Below, one piece after another: positions 1 through 7,082 of a DNA stretch of 24,304 bases. The stretch's first letter is position 1. Every line of letters begins with the position of its first letter. Source of the stretch: an uncultured Lactobacillus sp. (GTDB lineage: Bacteria; Bacillota; Bacilli; Lactobacillales; Lactobacillaceae); contig CALYQE010000010.1 in the NCBI GenBank assembly GCA_945281075.1, positions 1 to 24,304 on the forward strand, in the 5' to 3' direction. A program made the translations under genes and the position numbers. The notes beneath the pieces were generated by a model, which had not been told where the DNA came from, did no database searches, and saw only the letters and a program-made list of their open reading frames with translations.

Positions 1-539
1 ACTTCTTCCTCCACTAGTTCCTGGTAGAGTGCCAATACTTCATCCTGTAATTTAGCTTGGAAGCGGTCAACGGCCTTGCGCCAAACAAAGGAATACTTGT
101 TGGCATCAGCTTCAACCTTGGTACCGTCAATAAAAAGGGCATGCTTATAAACCAGGCCCTCTTCTTGAAGTAGGTGGTTAAAGTAAAGGAAGCACTTTTT
201 AATCAGCTGGTTGGCGTGCTTGCTGGCACGAAAGTTATTAATCGTGTGATAGGACATGGTCTGCTGGTCAGCCAAATACATCATGGGCAGATTTTCAGTT
301 AGCATCTGGGCAATCTTGCGCCCGGAAAAGACCTTGCGGCTATAGGCAAAAAGCAAGATTTTAAGCATCCGAGCCGGATGATAGGCTGGACGGCCAGTAA
401 AAGAAGACTCACCCTCAAGCACAGCTAGGGGAATAGAGTCAACAAACTGACTAATGGCATGAACGAGATGATTTTGCGGAATAGTAAAGTCTAAATTAAG
501 TACTAAAGCAGTCTGGCCTGTGGTATAATTTTGGTACAT
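1..539 (-). CDS. IS1182-family transposase, N-terminal 179 residues (cut by window edge)
   Basis: Catalyses movement of the element. The reading frame opens with ATG at 539 and stays open to base 3, giving a protein that starts MYQNYTTGQTALVLNLDF and contains the conserved N-terminal IS1182/DUF772 features: a stretch around FTGRPAYHPARMLKILLFAY, then NLPMMYLADQQTMSYHTINN, and FIDGTKVEADANKYSFVWRK, where the Asp is a likely DDE catalytic residue. The C-terminal half is outside the window, so it cannot be said whether this copy is intact. A terminator-like hairpin lies between the element end and this start codon, consistent with IS elements that block read-through from outside. Confidence 0.9.
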   Translation of the reverse strand, partial: MYQNYTTGQTALVLNLDFTIPQNHLVHAISQFVDSIPLAVLEGESSFTGRPAYHPARMLKILLFAYSRKVFSGRKIAQMLTENLPMMYLADQQTMSYHTINNFRASKHANQLIKKCFLYFNHLLQEEGLVYKHALFIDGTKVEADANKYSFVWRKAVDRFQAKLQDEVLALYQELVEEE

Positions 540-610
540 TGTTTTTGGTCTCCGTTCTATTTGAAGTTGGATAATTAAATAATAACAAGACCAAGAAAGA
601 ATGTATACAG

Positions 611-644
611 AAAAAACGTTGAACCAGTAAGTTCAACGTTTTTT
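611..644. terminator. Bidirectional intrinsic terminator inside the IS end
   Basis: Perfect 14-base inverted repeat AAAAAACGTTGAAC (611-624) and GTTCAACGTTTTTT (631-644) with a six-base loop and a T-run on both strands. On the minus strand it lies between the hydrolase gene and the transposase, so it can end hydrolase transcription and shield the transposase from it. Confidence 0.8.
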
Positions 645-691
645 TAATGGTCTAAGAAAATAGTTTTTTCCCAGACTCTTTGAAATAATCG

Positions 692-1606
692 TTATTCTCC
701 TTTAAAAGAACCGTCTTCAACTTCACGAATAAAATCGGCCAGATGTTTATAGTAGACATCTGGATTATCAACCATGTGATGATGCCCGCCATCAGGGGTG
801 GTTACTAAACGGGCGTTTGGAATTTCCTGTTGCATAATCTTGGCAGTAGAAATTGGCATTGTTTCTTCTTCACCAAAGGTCAATAGGGTTGGAACTTTAA
901 TGTTTTTAAGTTGCTCTCTAAAGTGCCAATCTTTTAACTTGCCCGTAATTACGAATTCGTTGTCGCCTTGGAAGACCTGGTAAACGGCGTTGCCACCGAG
1001 GTCTTTGAGATGATAAAGCTTTGAAGGCTGCTTGCGGTCAACAAAGTTAATATTAAGAATGTTGACGTCTTCTTGATAACGCTCATTGGCATAATCATTA
1101 TGTGCTTCGCATTCATGCATAAAATCAATCTCTGTTTGCCGCAGCACTTCTTGCCGTCGACGATTGACGGCCTCGACGTAATCGTCGATTTCGTCAACCA
1201 TTGAGGAAACAATTGCCCCCTTTAAGTGCTGACCGTACTTAACAGCATATTCCTGGACGAGCAAGCCGCCCCAGCTCTGACCAATTAAATAAAAGTTGTC
1301 TAGGCCCAGTTTTTCTCTGACTTCATCTACTTCGTCTAGAAAGTAGTCGTAAGTAAGGTATTTTTGGGCGATTTCTGGGTCGCTGTAGTCGGGCTGATCG
1401 GAATACAGCGAGCCTAATTGGTCGTACATTGTTACTTGGACATCAAGGCCTTGTTTTTTCAACTGCTCGGCGGTGTCTTCCCAATATTCATGGTTGCCAC
1501 CGGGACCGCCATGCAGGCAGAGCAAGTGAATATTGCCATGACCTTGCGTGTTCGTCCAGAGGTGATAGCCATTATCTAAGGTAATAATCTTGGAACCGGT
1601 TTTCAT
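692..1606 (-). CDS. Alpha/beta hydrolase of the proline iminopeptidase (peptidase S33) family
   Basis: Probably a cytoplasmic aminopeptidase that releases N-terminal proline from small peptides, as PepI does in lactobacilli. The 304-residue length fits the family. Visible motifs: HGGPGG at 32-37 (oxyanion loop), YDQLG at 61-65, GQSWGG at 109-114 with nucleophile Ser111, and GGH ending at His275 in the loop that carries the catalytic His. The acid position is odd: relatives have GxxD (as in GEYD) but this protein reads GEEE at 245-248, so Glu248 may stand in for Asp. ATG at 1606 has GGAGGG seven bases upstream. Single-gene unit followed by an IS insertion just past its stop. It is divergent from L. 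delbrueckii PepI, so another small-peptide or ester substrate is possible. Confidence 0.85.
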   Translation of the reverse strand: MKTGSKIITLDNGYHLWTNTQGHGNIHLLCLHGGPGGNHEYWEDTAEQLKKQGLDVQVTMYDQLGSLYSDQPDYSDPEIAQKYLTYDYFLDEVDEVREKLGLDNFYLIGQSWGGLLVQEYAVKYGQHLKGAIVSSMVDEIDDYVEAVNRRRQEVLRQTEIDFMHECEAHNDYANERYQEDVNILNINFVDRKQPSKLYHLKDLGGNAVYQVFQGDNEFVITGKLKDWHFREQLKNIKVPTLLTFGEEETMPISTAKIMQQEIPNARLVTTPDGGHHHMVDNPDVYYKHLADFIREVEDGSFKGE

Positions 1607-1734
1607 ATTTTTCCCTCCATTAGTAGTGCTTTCCTTTATTTTAACCTATTGCAACTAAAAGAAAAACTGCTTGCATGTTTGCGTTTTAAAAAGCAGATTT
1701 GCAAGCTTTGATCGGTAAGGTTTCAGCCCCTTTT

Positions 1735-1743
1735 TGTTATACT
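1735..1743 (+). promoter_or_regulatory. Extended -10 promoter element for the DUF3290 operon
   Basis: TGTTATACT reads as an extended -10 (TGnTATAnT type). No convincing -35 at 16-18 bases upstream. It is the best promoter candidate in the 339-base gap 1607-1945. The rest of that gap holds a 28-codon ORF at 1840 and nothing else recognised. Confidence 0.45.
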
Positions 1744-1839
1744 TAAAGGAGATAAACTTATAAACACAGTTGTAGAGCACTCATGGCGCTAAGGGGGCAC
1801 AAATTAGAAAGGTATTGATGAATAAAAGGTGTGAATACA

Positions 1840-1926
1840 ATGATCAAGAAGCTGGTTGAAATTGACTGCCGGCTTTTGCTTCAGACATTCATAAAAAAAC
1901 GCGCTCGATTGGTTAGCGGAGATTAA
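1840..1926 (+). CDS. Small basic ORF, 28 residues, upstream of DUF3290
   Basis: ATG preceded by AAAGGTG at a plausible distance, reading MIKKLVEIDCRLLLQTFIKK then RARLVSGD and ending 19 bases before the DUF3290 start. No family recognised. It could be a small protein, a leader peptide of the operon, or a chance ORF; its basic, amphipathic look is the only other support. Confidence 0.25.
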   Translation: MIKKLVEIDCRLLLQTFIKKRARLVSGD

Positions 1927-1945
1927 TTATAGAGGTGATTGAAAG

Positions 1946-2395
1946 ATGGTTTTTTACACACTAAAGTACATTGAGCAAAATCAAAATACTAGTAAAACGA
2001 TTTTATATGTCTTGATTGCAATTGCGGCTCTAGCAATGATTGCTTTTACGGTGCTTTATCTACGGCACCGTTTTAATACGCGCTATCGTGATTTAGGCAT
2101 TATCGCATTGCTGTTTTTATTATTATTTGTTGGCACGCAATATGAAAAATACGTCCAGACAAATTTGGTGAAATCTCAGTCTGAACAGATTGTTCCTTTC
2201 ATTAAGTCGGTGGCTAAGGACTACGACGTTCCGGAATCCGATGTCTTGGTCAATTCAACCAACTTGCAAGATGGTCTGATTGTCCGGCTAGACTCCAAAA
2301 ATATTGACTATCAGCTTGAATTGAACGATGACAACAATAGCTATATGCTGAAGCAGGCTCATGTTATCAATCACGAAGTTAATGTGAAGAACTAG
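1946..2395 (+). CDS. DUF3290 family membrane protein
   Basis: Function unknown. The 149-residue protein has two predicted membrane helices (about 19-40 and 49-66) joined by a short basic loop (RHRFNTRYRD), then a soluble domain from about 75 to the end rich in Asp/Asn. This matches the DUF3290 architecture seen in Lactobacillus, where the gene usually stands directly before a DUF421 gene, as here. The start at 1946 has GAGGTGA seven bases upstream. The stop overlaps the AGGAGG site of the next gene, only 12 bases away, so the two are likely co-translated and may form a membrane complex (inference from the conserved pairing). Confidence 0.8.
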   Translation: MVFYTLKYIEQNQNTSKTILYVLIAIAALAMIAFTVLYLRHRFNTRYRDLGIIALLFLLLFVGTQYEKYVQTNLVKSQSEQIVPFIKSVAKDYDVPESDVLVNSTNLQDGLIVRLDSKNIDYQLELNDDNNSYMLKQAHVINHEVNVKN

Positions 2396-2407
2396 GAGGA
2401 AGTAGTC

Positions 2408-3043
2408 ATGGATTATATGCAACTCTTTATTAAATTTGTTCTTGGTGTGTTAACGCTGATCTTTCAAATCAATGTGTTCGGTAAAAGCAATATTGCGCCA
2501 ACTACCGCGCTTGATCAGCTGCAAAACTATGTACTTGGTGGCATTATTGGTGGGGTCATTTATAATTCCAGCATTACCGTTTTGCAATTTCTCTTGGTAC
2601 TGATCGTTTGGACACTGGTTGTTTTTATTTTGAAGTTTGCGCGTGAACATAGCAATATTGTCCGGGTCATGATTGATGGCAAGCCGATTCAAATTATTAA
2701 AAATGGCAAAGTGCAAGTGAAAAACTGTCTATCTGCTGGCCTATCTGCTAATGAGTTAATGTTTAAGCTCCGCAGTCAAGGCGTTTATACGGTTGGCGAA
2801 GTAAAAAACTGTATTTTTGAAAAGAACGGTCAACTAACGGTAATTCAAGAAGATGAAAAAAATTTACGTTTTCCGTTAATTAATGATGGTCAAATCAATC
2901 GAGAAGTGCTTGAATTTATTGATAAGGACGAAGACTGGTTGAAAAAGGAAGCTCAAAATGCGGGCTATGATAATATTGGCGATATTTTCTTAGCGGACAT
3001 TGAGGATGGCAAGATTTCCTTTACCAGTTATGACCAAAAATAA
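2408..3043 (+). CDS. DUF421 domain membrane protein (YetF/YcaP-like)
   Basis: Function not established. The 211-residue protein has membrane segments at about 5-24, 41-55 and 57-76, then a cytoplasmic alpha/beta domain with the hallmarks of DUF421: a GKPIQIIKNGK segment near 96-106, SANELMFKLRSQGVYTVGEV near 118-137, and an NGQLTV strand. Strong AGGAGG ribosome site. It is the second gene of an apparent four-gene operon, 12 bases after DUF3290 and 28 bases before the sirtuin-like gene. The family contains YetF and E. coli YcaP, which have the same three-helix-plus-domain layout. Confidence 0.85.
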   Translation: MDYMQLFIKFVLGVLTLIFQINVFGKSNIAPTTALDQLQNYVLGGIIGGVIYNSSITVLQFLLVLIVWTLVVFILKFAREHSNIVRVMIDGKPIQIIKNGKVQVKNCLSAGLSANELMFKLRSQGVYTVGEVKNCIFEKNGQLTVIQEDEKNLRFPLINDGQINREVLEFIDKDEDWLKKEAQNAGYDNIGDIFLADIEDGKISFTSYDQK

Positions 3044-3071
3044 ATAAGGGTAAAAGAGTTAAAAAAGACTG

Positions 3072-3905
3072 ATGGAAAATTACAGTAAAGCAGTTAACCT
3101 GCTGACAGATGCCGATGTGATAATTGTGTTAGCGGGAAATAAAATGGCCAAGCTTGAAGGACTTGATTTGCTAGGGAAAGGCCAATTTGAGCAGGACTTC
3201 CCCAAATTTGCGCAAAAATACGATGTGCACTCAATTGGTGATGCGTTTGATCAGCAAATTTCCTCTTGGTCAGAAAAATGGCTTTTTTGGAGTCAATTGA
3301 TTGAGCAGTATACCAATCACTACCAACCTAGCGAAGCAATGATGAACTTGCTGAAAATTATTGGTAAGAAAAAGTATTTTGTGGCCACTTCGATTTTTGG
3401 GCACTTCTTTGAACAAGCTGGCTTTAATGAGAACCGGATTTTTAGCGTCTTTGGTGACTGGACGCTGATGCGCTGTTCAAGCGGTATTAATCACGGAACA
3501 AAAGATGATCGTCAGGTGGTACAAGCATTTTTAGCTGCTTCAAAAAAGGGTCAGAACTTGGCTGATTTGGTTCCGCAATGCTCAGTTTGCGGACAACCAA
3601 TGGAGCTCAATTTGCCGCTGAATGACCATTTTTATCCAGATACTGATGCAAATACGCGTTTTCGCTGGTTTTTGACGGGCAATGAAGAAGAGAACCTGGT
3701 TTTCTTAGAACTGGGCGTTGACGAAACAAGTCCGCAGCTGTTTGAACCGGTTATTCGGTTGGTCCAACAGTTTGAACCGTGGCACCTCATTGCGGCCGAT
3801 TATCCGCAAGCTGATTTTCCACTAGACATTCAGTCCAAAAGCGCGGGTCTTGATGCGGATACGGCTACTTTAATTGAACAGTTAGACAAGAATAGGGACT
3901 TTTAA
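3072..3905 (+). CDS. Sirtuin-like (Sir2/class M-like) protein with degenerate active site
   Basis: Probably a Sir2-fold protein (277 residues). Recognisable parts: ADVIIVLAG at 14-22 where the NAD-binding GAGxS loop should be, VATSIFGHFFEQAGF at 104-118 aligning with the TTNVDxQFxKAGF stretch of class M sirtuins, RIFSVFGDW at 122-130 aligning with IFxTQGDYG, then RCSSG at 134-138 and a CSVC zinc knuckle at 170-173. The NAD-contacting Asn-x-Asp is replaced by Ile and Gly (108, 110), and the Gln or His catalytic position is Phe127. Deacylase or ADP-ribosyltransferase activity is therefore doubtful; a binding role is possible. It overlaps the exonuclease gene by one base (TAATG), which points to coupled translation. 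Not linked to a lipoylation/macrodomain operon. Confidence 0.65.
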   Translation: MENYSKAVNLLTDADVIIVLAGNKMAKLEGLDLLGKGQFEQDFPKFAQKYDVHSIGDAFDQQISSWSEKWLFWSQLIEQYTNHYQPSEAMMNLLKIIGKKKYFVATSIFGHFFEQAGFNENRIFSVFGDWTLMRCSSGINHGTKDDRQVVQAFLAASKKGQNLADLVPQCSVCGQPMELNLPLNDHFYPDTDANTRFRWFLTGNEEENLVFLELGVDETSPQLFEPVIRLVQQFEPWHLIAADYPQADFPLDIQSKSAGLDADTATLIEQLDKNRDF

Positions 3906-4858
3906 TGAGTATTAAAGTTAAAAATGGTGTTTTACAGGTAACGGGCGCGCAAACCAAAATTCGGGCAAAAGGGCAAGAAACGCCAGCTTTTATTGCTGAC
4001 TACACGATGCTTGACATTGAAACCACCGGACTTAATCCATATCGTGATCACGTGACTGAACTGGGAGCGCTTAAGGTGCGCGACGGGGTTGTGATTGATC
4101 AGTATAGCAGCTTAGCCTATTACCCGCGGTCAAACAAAGTACCGGCGATGATTACCAAATTGAACGGAATCACGGAAGAAATGCTTTTGAATGAGGGCAT
4201 ACCGATTAAAGAGGCGATGACCGCTTTTCGTCAGTTTATCGGTGACGATGTTATTATTGGTTACAATGTCAATTTTGACTTAAACTTTCTGTATGACTTA
4301 ACCGAAAAATTTAAGCTGCCGCAATTAAATAACGATTATGTTGATGTTTTGCGCCTGGCCCGCGTTTACTACCCGCGCCAACACAACCGTTTGCTTGACT
4401 GCATTCAACGAGCCGGTATTGCTGAATGCGAGCAGCACCACGGCCTGGCTGATTCAATTGATACCAAAAAAGTGTACGATGATTTTCAGGCCAATTTTAC
4501 GGCTGAACAACTCGAAAAAGCTCAAGGCAAGCTGAAGAACGTCGATTTGTTAGCTGCTGAACTCGAGCCGTGGGAACTAGGTTTTCGCAATCCGGTTAAT
4601 AATAAAAAAATTGTCTTTTCAACTGGGATTATGATGGATGATGCTGAAGCTGCCATGATGGTTAACAACATGAACGGTGAAGCCCAAAGCGAAGTTAACC
4701 CAGAAACAGATTATTTGGTACTTGCCGATGAGAACTTTTTTAAGCAAAATAATGCTGAATGGCAACGCGCCCAAAAGTTTAATCAGGCTGGCAGCAAAAT
4801 TAAACGGCTTTCGGAAAGTTATTTCTTAAATATGCTCGATGAATGGGCACGAAGCTAA
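3905..4858 (+). CDS. DEDDh 3'-5' exonuclease (PolC/DnaQ-like) fused to a BRCT domain
   Basis: Predicted DNA 3'-5' exonuclease. Residues 33-190 form the DnaQ fold with all acidic motifs: MLDIETTGL (Asp37, Glu39), GYNVNFDLNFL (Asp125) and HHGLAD (His178, Asp183). After a short linker, residues 225-315 look like a BRCT domain: IVFSTGIM, the helix DDAEAAMMV, TDYLVLADE, and a C-terminal AGSKIKRLSESYFLNML. BRCT domains bind DNA ends or nicks, so the fusion suggests a repair exonuclease targeted to damaged ends; this is inference. Length is 317 residues. The first 28 residues (GVLQVTGAQTKIRAK) are an extra N-terminal stretch without assignment. Last gene of the operon; a strong terminator follows. 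Confidence 0.85.
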   Translation: MSIKVKNGVLQVTGAQTKIRAKGQETPAFIADYTMLDIETTGLNPYRDHVTELGALKVRDGVVIDQYSSLAYYPRSNKVPAMITKLNGITEEMLLNEGIPIKEAMTAFRQFIGDDVIIGYNVNFDLNFLYDLTEKFKLPQLNNDYVDVLRLARVYYPRQHNRLLDCIQRAGIAECEQHHGLADSIDTKKVYDDFQANFTAEQLEKAQGKLKNVDLLAAELEPWELGFRNPVNNKKIVFSTGIMMDDAEAAMMVNNMNGEAQSEVNPETDYLVLADENFFKQNNAEWQRAQKFNQAGSKIKRLSESYFLNMLDEWARS

Positions 4859-4881
4859 AATTTCATTTCAATCGGTGCAGC

Positions 4882-4920
4882 AAGGGCTAGTCTTGATAGT
4901 GAAGACTAGCCCTTTTATTT
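4882..4920 (+). terminator. Intrinsic terminator of the DUF3290-exonuclease operon
   Basis: Stem AAGGGCTAGTCTT (4882-4894) and AAGACTAGCCCTT (4902-4914) with a seven-base loop, followed by TTATTT. GC-rich core and T-run are typical. Confidence 0.9.
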
Positions 4921-4950
4921 GCTTGAAAATTTACTTTTTTCTTAAGCTAA

Positions 4951-4979
4951 TTGCAAACAAGAGTTCGATTAGCTATACT
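4951..4979 (+). promoter_or_regulatory. SigA-type promoter for the endonuclease gene
   Basis: TTGCAA (4951-4956), a 17-base spacer and TATACT (4974-4979). It lies directly after the preceding terminator and about 25 bases before the AAGGAG ribosome site. Confidence 0.85.
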
Positions 4980-5009
4980 TAATTATTATTAAGTAAGGAG
5001 TAGAGATTT

Positions 5010-5882
5010 ATGGCACGCAGGCGAAGAAGACGGAGCAGAAAGGCGCTCAATAGTGACCTATGGACAATCGTTATTATTGCGCTCTTTTTGCTGTGGTTTA
5101 TTTCGACAAAGGGAGGGGCTGATCCCAGCGGCCATCAAACGATTGATCAGATAGTTCGCAATGAACCGGCAAAGGAAAATAAAATCGAGCAAGCACAGCC
5201 CGCCGCTAAGGTATATGGCGGCCTGTCTCAAAAAGATTATGACAAACTTGCTGAACTGAATTTTAAAAGCGGGTCGGCCGCTTATGTCACGGTTAATAAT
5301 AATCGCTCTACTTTAATAAAAAATGCGTGGCGCGTTAACCGGATAATCTATGCCGACTTAGACCAGTTGAATCGAACTTCTCATTCAAATACAGCATTTT
5401 TACAAAAACGCAATGTTGCAAGTGATGAATTGCGGGTTCAGCAATTTGTGCAGCCGACTGGCTGGCATTATAACCGGCGTAATGGTGAACAAATCTATAA
5501 TCGTGGCCACCTGATCGCATATTCGGTTTCGGCGGGAATAGATCAAGCTGGTAATTATAGTTCACGCAACACATCAGGCGATCAAAATAATCCCAAAAAC
5601 TTGTTCACTCAGACCGCCTTTTCTAACCAGAAAGTACAAACTATTTTTGAAGGACAGGTGCGCCGCGCCCTGCGGCAAAATAAACGGGTAATCTATCAGG
5701 CAACCCCGATTTTTCGTGATAATGAATTAATGGCACGGGGGATCAACCTTCAAGCCGTCTCAACCGATGGCAGTCTCGAGTTCAATGTCTATTTATTCAA
5801 TGTGCAGCCGGGTTTTACGTTTGATTATTCTACCGGGCGCGCGAAGGTTGATCACGAACTGCAAGTGAAAGAAATTAATTAG
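5010..5882 (+). CDS. Membrane-anchored DNA/RNA non-specific endonuclease (EndA/NucA-like)
   Basis: Predicted cell-surface nuclease. The N-terminus is MARRRRRRSRK followed by one membrane helix at about 16-32, so the 250-residue remainder should lie outside the cell (positive-inside rule). The beta-beta-alpha-metal nuclease motif is at 164-167, NRGH, with His167 as general base; the usual Asp of DRGH is Asn here. Metal-side residues fit the NPKNLFTQTAFSNQ segment (194-207, Asn206 candidate), as in S. pneumoniae EndA, which degrades DNA at the cell surface. ATG at 5010 follows AAGGAG. Own promoter, single gene. Likely roles are nutrient scavenging from extracellular nucleic acid or DNA uptake; the window has no competence genes to decide. 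Confidence 0.85.
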   Translation: MARRRRRRSRKALNSDLWTIVIIALFLLWFISTKGGADPSGHQTIDQIVRNEPAKENKIEQAQPAAKVYGGLSQKDYDKLAELNFKSGSAAYVTVNNNRSTLIKNAWRVNRIIYADLDQLNRTSHSNTAFLQKRNVASDELRVQQFVQPTGWHYNRRNGEQIYNRGHLIAYSVSAGIDQAGNYSSRNTSGDQNNPKNLFTQTAFSNQKVQTIFEGQVRRALRQNKRVIYQATPIFRDNELMARGINLQAVSTDGSLEFNVYLFNVQPGFTFDYSTGRAKVDHELQVKEIN

Positions 5883-5885
5883 AAA

Positions 5886-5970
5886 CTGCCTTCATTAAAA
5901 AGTCAAATGTGAAATAACCGAACAATTTTTCAGTTTATGATTTTCACACTTTAGAATTAGGTAAAGGCAG
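5886..5970. repeat. Nested imperfect palindrome, about 85 bases
   Basis: Outer arms CTGCCTT (5886-5892) and AAGGCAG (5964-5970), inner arms TGTGAAA (5908-5914) and TTTCACA (5942-5948), with short partial pairing between them. It begins four bases after the endonuclease stop. It could be a 3' UTR structure or a small MITE-like relic; no T-run follows. Confidence 0.45.
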
Positions 5971-6059
5971 ATGAGAATAATAAGGCAAAGGGGAGACTGC
6001 TAAATAATGAAACGACCCTTCCCCGCATATAATTCTTTAATAACAAAAATATATTTCGC

Positions 6060-6091
6060 AAAAAGGCTGTTGCAATCGTAACCGCCTTTTT
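6060..6091. terminator. Bidirectional terminator between the endonuclease gene and the Rgg pseudogene
   Basis: AAAAAGGC (6060-6067) pairs with GCCTTTTT (6084-6091), with a further GTT/AAC pairing inside the loop. T-runs on both strands suit the two convergent genes. Confidence 0.75.
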
Positions 6092-6101
6092 GTGTGTCTT
6101 T

Positions 6102-6936
6102 TTAATTTGCTTGGAAGCGGTCGGCAAATGCTTCTAGCTCGGCTTGCAGACCTCAGTATAGGTCATTTGTTCCCATTTCTTGCAAGACCAGCAGGCAATG
6201 TTCAACCTCTTTTTTATTTTTTGACAAATTGCTAGGCGCCCCTTTACTAGAAGCAACTTATCATAACGAAAGTTTCTTTGCGTGAGGGCTACTGCTTCGA
6301 TGAGAATTTTGCTTGCTTCTTCAAATTTCAGACGATCCATCAGAATGGCCGCCTTGTTGACAACAAAATTTTCTTTTAACGATTCAAGAAATGGGTACTT
6401 ATTATCGATGGTTTCAATGGCTTTGTCGGAAATGCCAATCATGGCCTCATTGTCAAAAATAAAAAAGATCATGCTCAGTAAATAGAGATCAAGCACATTC
6501 AAAGTATTAACTTTTGACACCTGCGCTTGCCATAGAGGCAGAATAATGTCCCGCGCGGCCCCGTCTCTTTTACTGAAAATGCCCGCAAAATCAAACTGAT
6601 TTTTTTCAGCTCATGGTCTTTAGGAAAGGCGGCACATCGCTTCAGCAATAAATTAATTTTGTCATTTTCGGAATTATAGGCGATTTTAAAAAAAGTCGAA
6701 AATGATCTGTTCTTTGGCACAGAAATGATAGTCATTTCTAATGTAGTCATATTTAACTTGGGTTATGCCTAGTCGTCTAATTAATCTAGAAGCATTTTCA
6801 TACGGAGGCTCTTCAGAAGAATTTTCGATTTTAGAGAGTGTCGTGCGGCTGAATAAGTTAAGTGCAGCTCATTTTGAGTAATTCCAGGTGATTTCCTGAT
6901 TTTTTGAATAGTTTCACCAAAAGTTGTTTTAGTCAT
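6102..6936 (-). pseudogene. Rgg/MutR-type XRE transcriptional regulator, frameshifted pseudogene
   Basis: Starting at ATG 6936 the frame reads MTKTTFGETIQKIRK, then an HTH with GITQNEL. The frame shifts near 6865, where the continuation FSRTTLSKIE, then SRLIRRLGITQVKYDYIRN, lies in another frame. It shifts again at a seven-A run (6688-6694) into KIAYNSENDKINLLLK, again near 6570 into RDIILPLWQAQVSKVNT, and again near 6210 into EVEHCLLVLQEMG. An in-frame TGA then interrupts the last stretch before ELEAFADRFQAN and the original stop at 6102. Reassembled, it is about 278 residues: an N-terminal HTH plus a TPR-like C-terminal domain, the Rgg layout. Several breaks sit at homopolymers, but neighbouring genes are intact, so real decay is more likely than read error. 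Confidence 0.85.
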
Positions 6937-6972
6937 TAATTGCTGTACAGTCTTTCATTAAATTTATTGTGA

Positions 6973-7004
6973 AATATAGCAACGTTTACTATATTTAAAT
7001 ATAA
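6973..7004. promoter_or_regulatory. Operator-like inverted repeat upstream of the Rgg pseudogene
   Basis: AAATATAG (6973-6980) and CTATATTT (6990-6997) form a perfect eight-base repeat with a nine-base spacer, overlapped by the palindrome TATATTTAAATATA (6991-7004). The position, just upstream of the regulator start, is where Rgg-type regulators often bind. AT-rich palindromes arise easily by chance. Confidence 0.35.
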
Positions 7005-7082
7005 TAAGTGGTATCATTGGGGATTATTGAAAGACATATTAATATTGCATGATATAATAAAAGTGAATATATCTCTTGATAA

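Larger units (their letters stand above)
1..676 (-). mobile_element. IS1182-family insertion sequence, partial (5' end only)
   Basis: Holds the first part of an IS1182-type transposase gene on the minus strand plus about 140 bases of non-coding end. The outer boundary is placed at about 676 because an imperfect inverted repeat (GTCTAAGAAAA at 650-660 facing TTTTCCCAGAC at 666-676) resembles an IS terminus and the host hydrolase gene ends only 16 bases further on. The other end lies outside the window, so neither terminal repeats nor a target duplication can be compared. The boundary is an inference; the transposase identity is firm. Confidence 0.75.

Noticed and set aside
949..1212. 87-codon minus-strand ORF inside the hydrolase gene
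   Set aside because: Lies in another frame of a clearly coding gene and has no family features or ribosome site.
3072..3905. Defence sirtuin (ThsA or DSR type) as part of an anti-phage system
   Set aside because: The NAD-binding and catalytic residues are missing and no typical effector or sensor partner is adjacent; the domain resembles class M sirtuins more.
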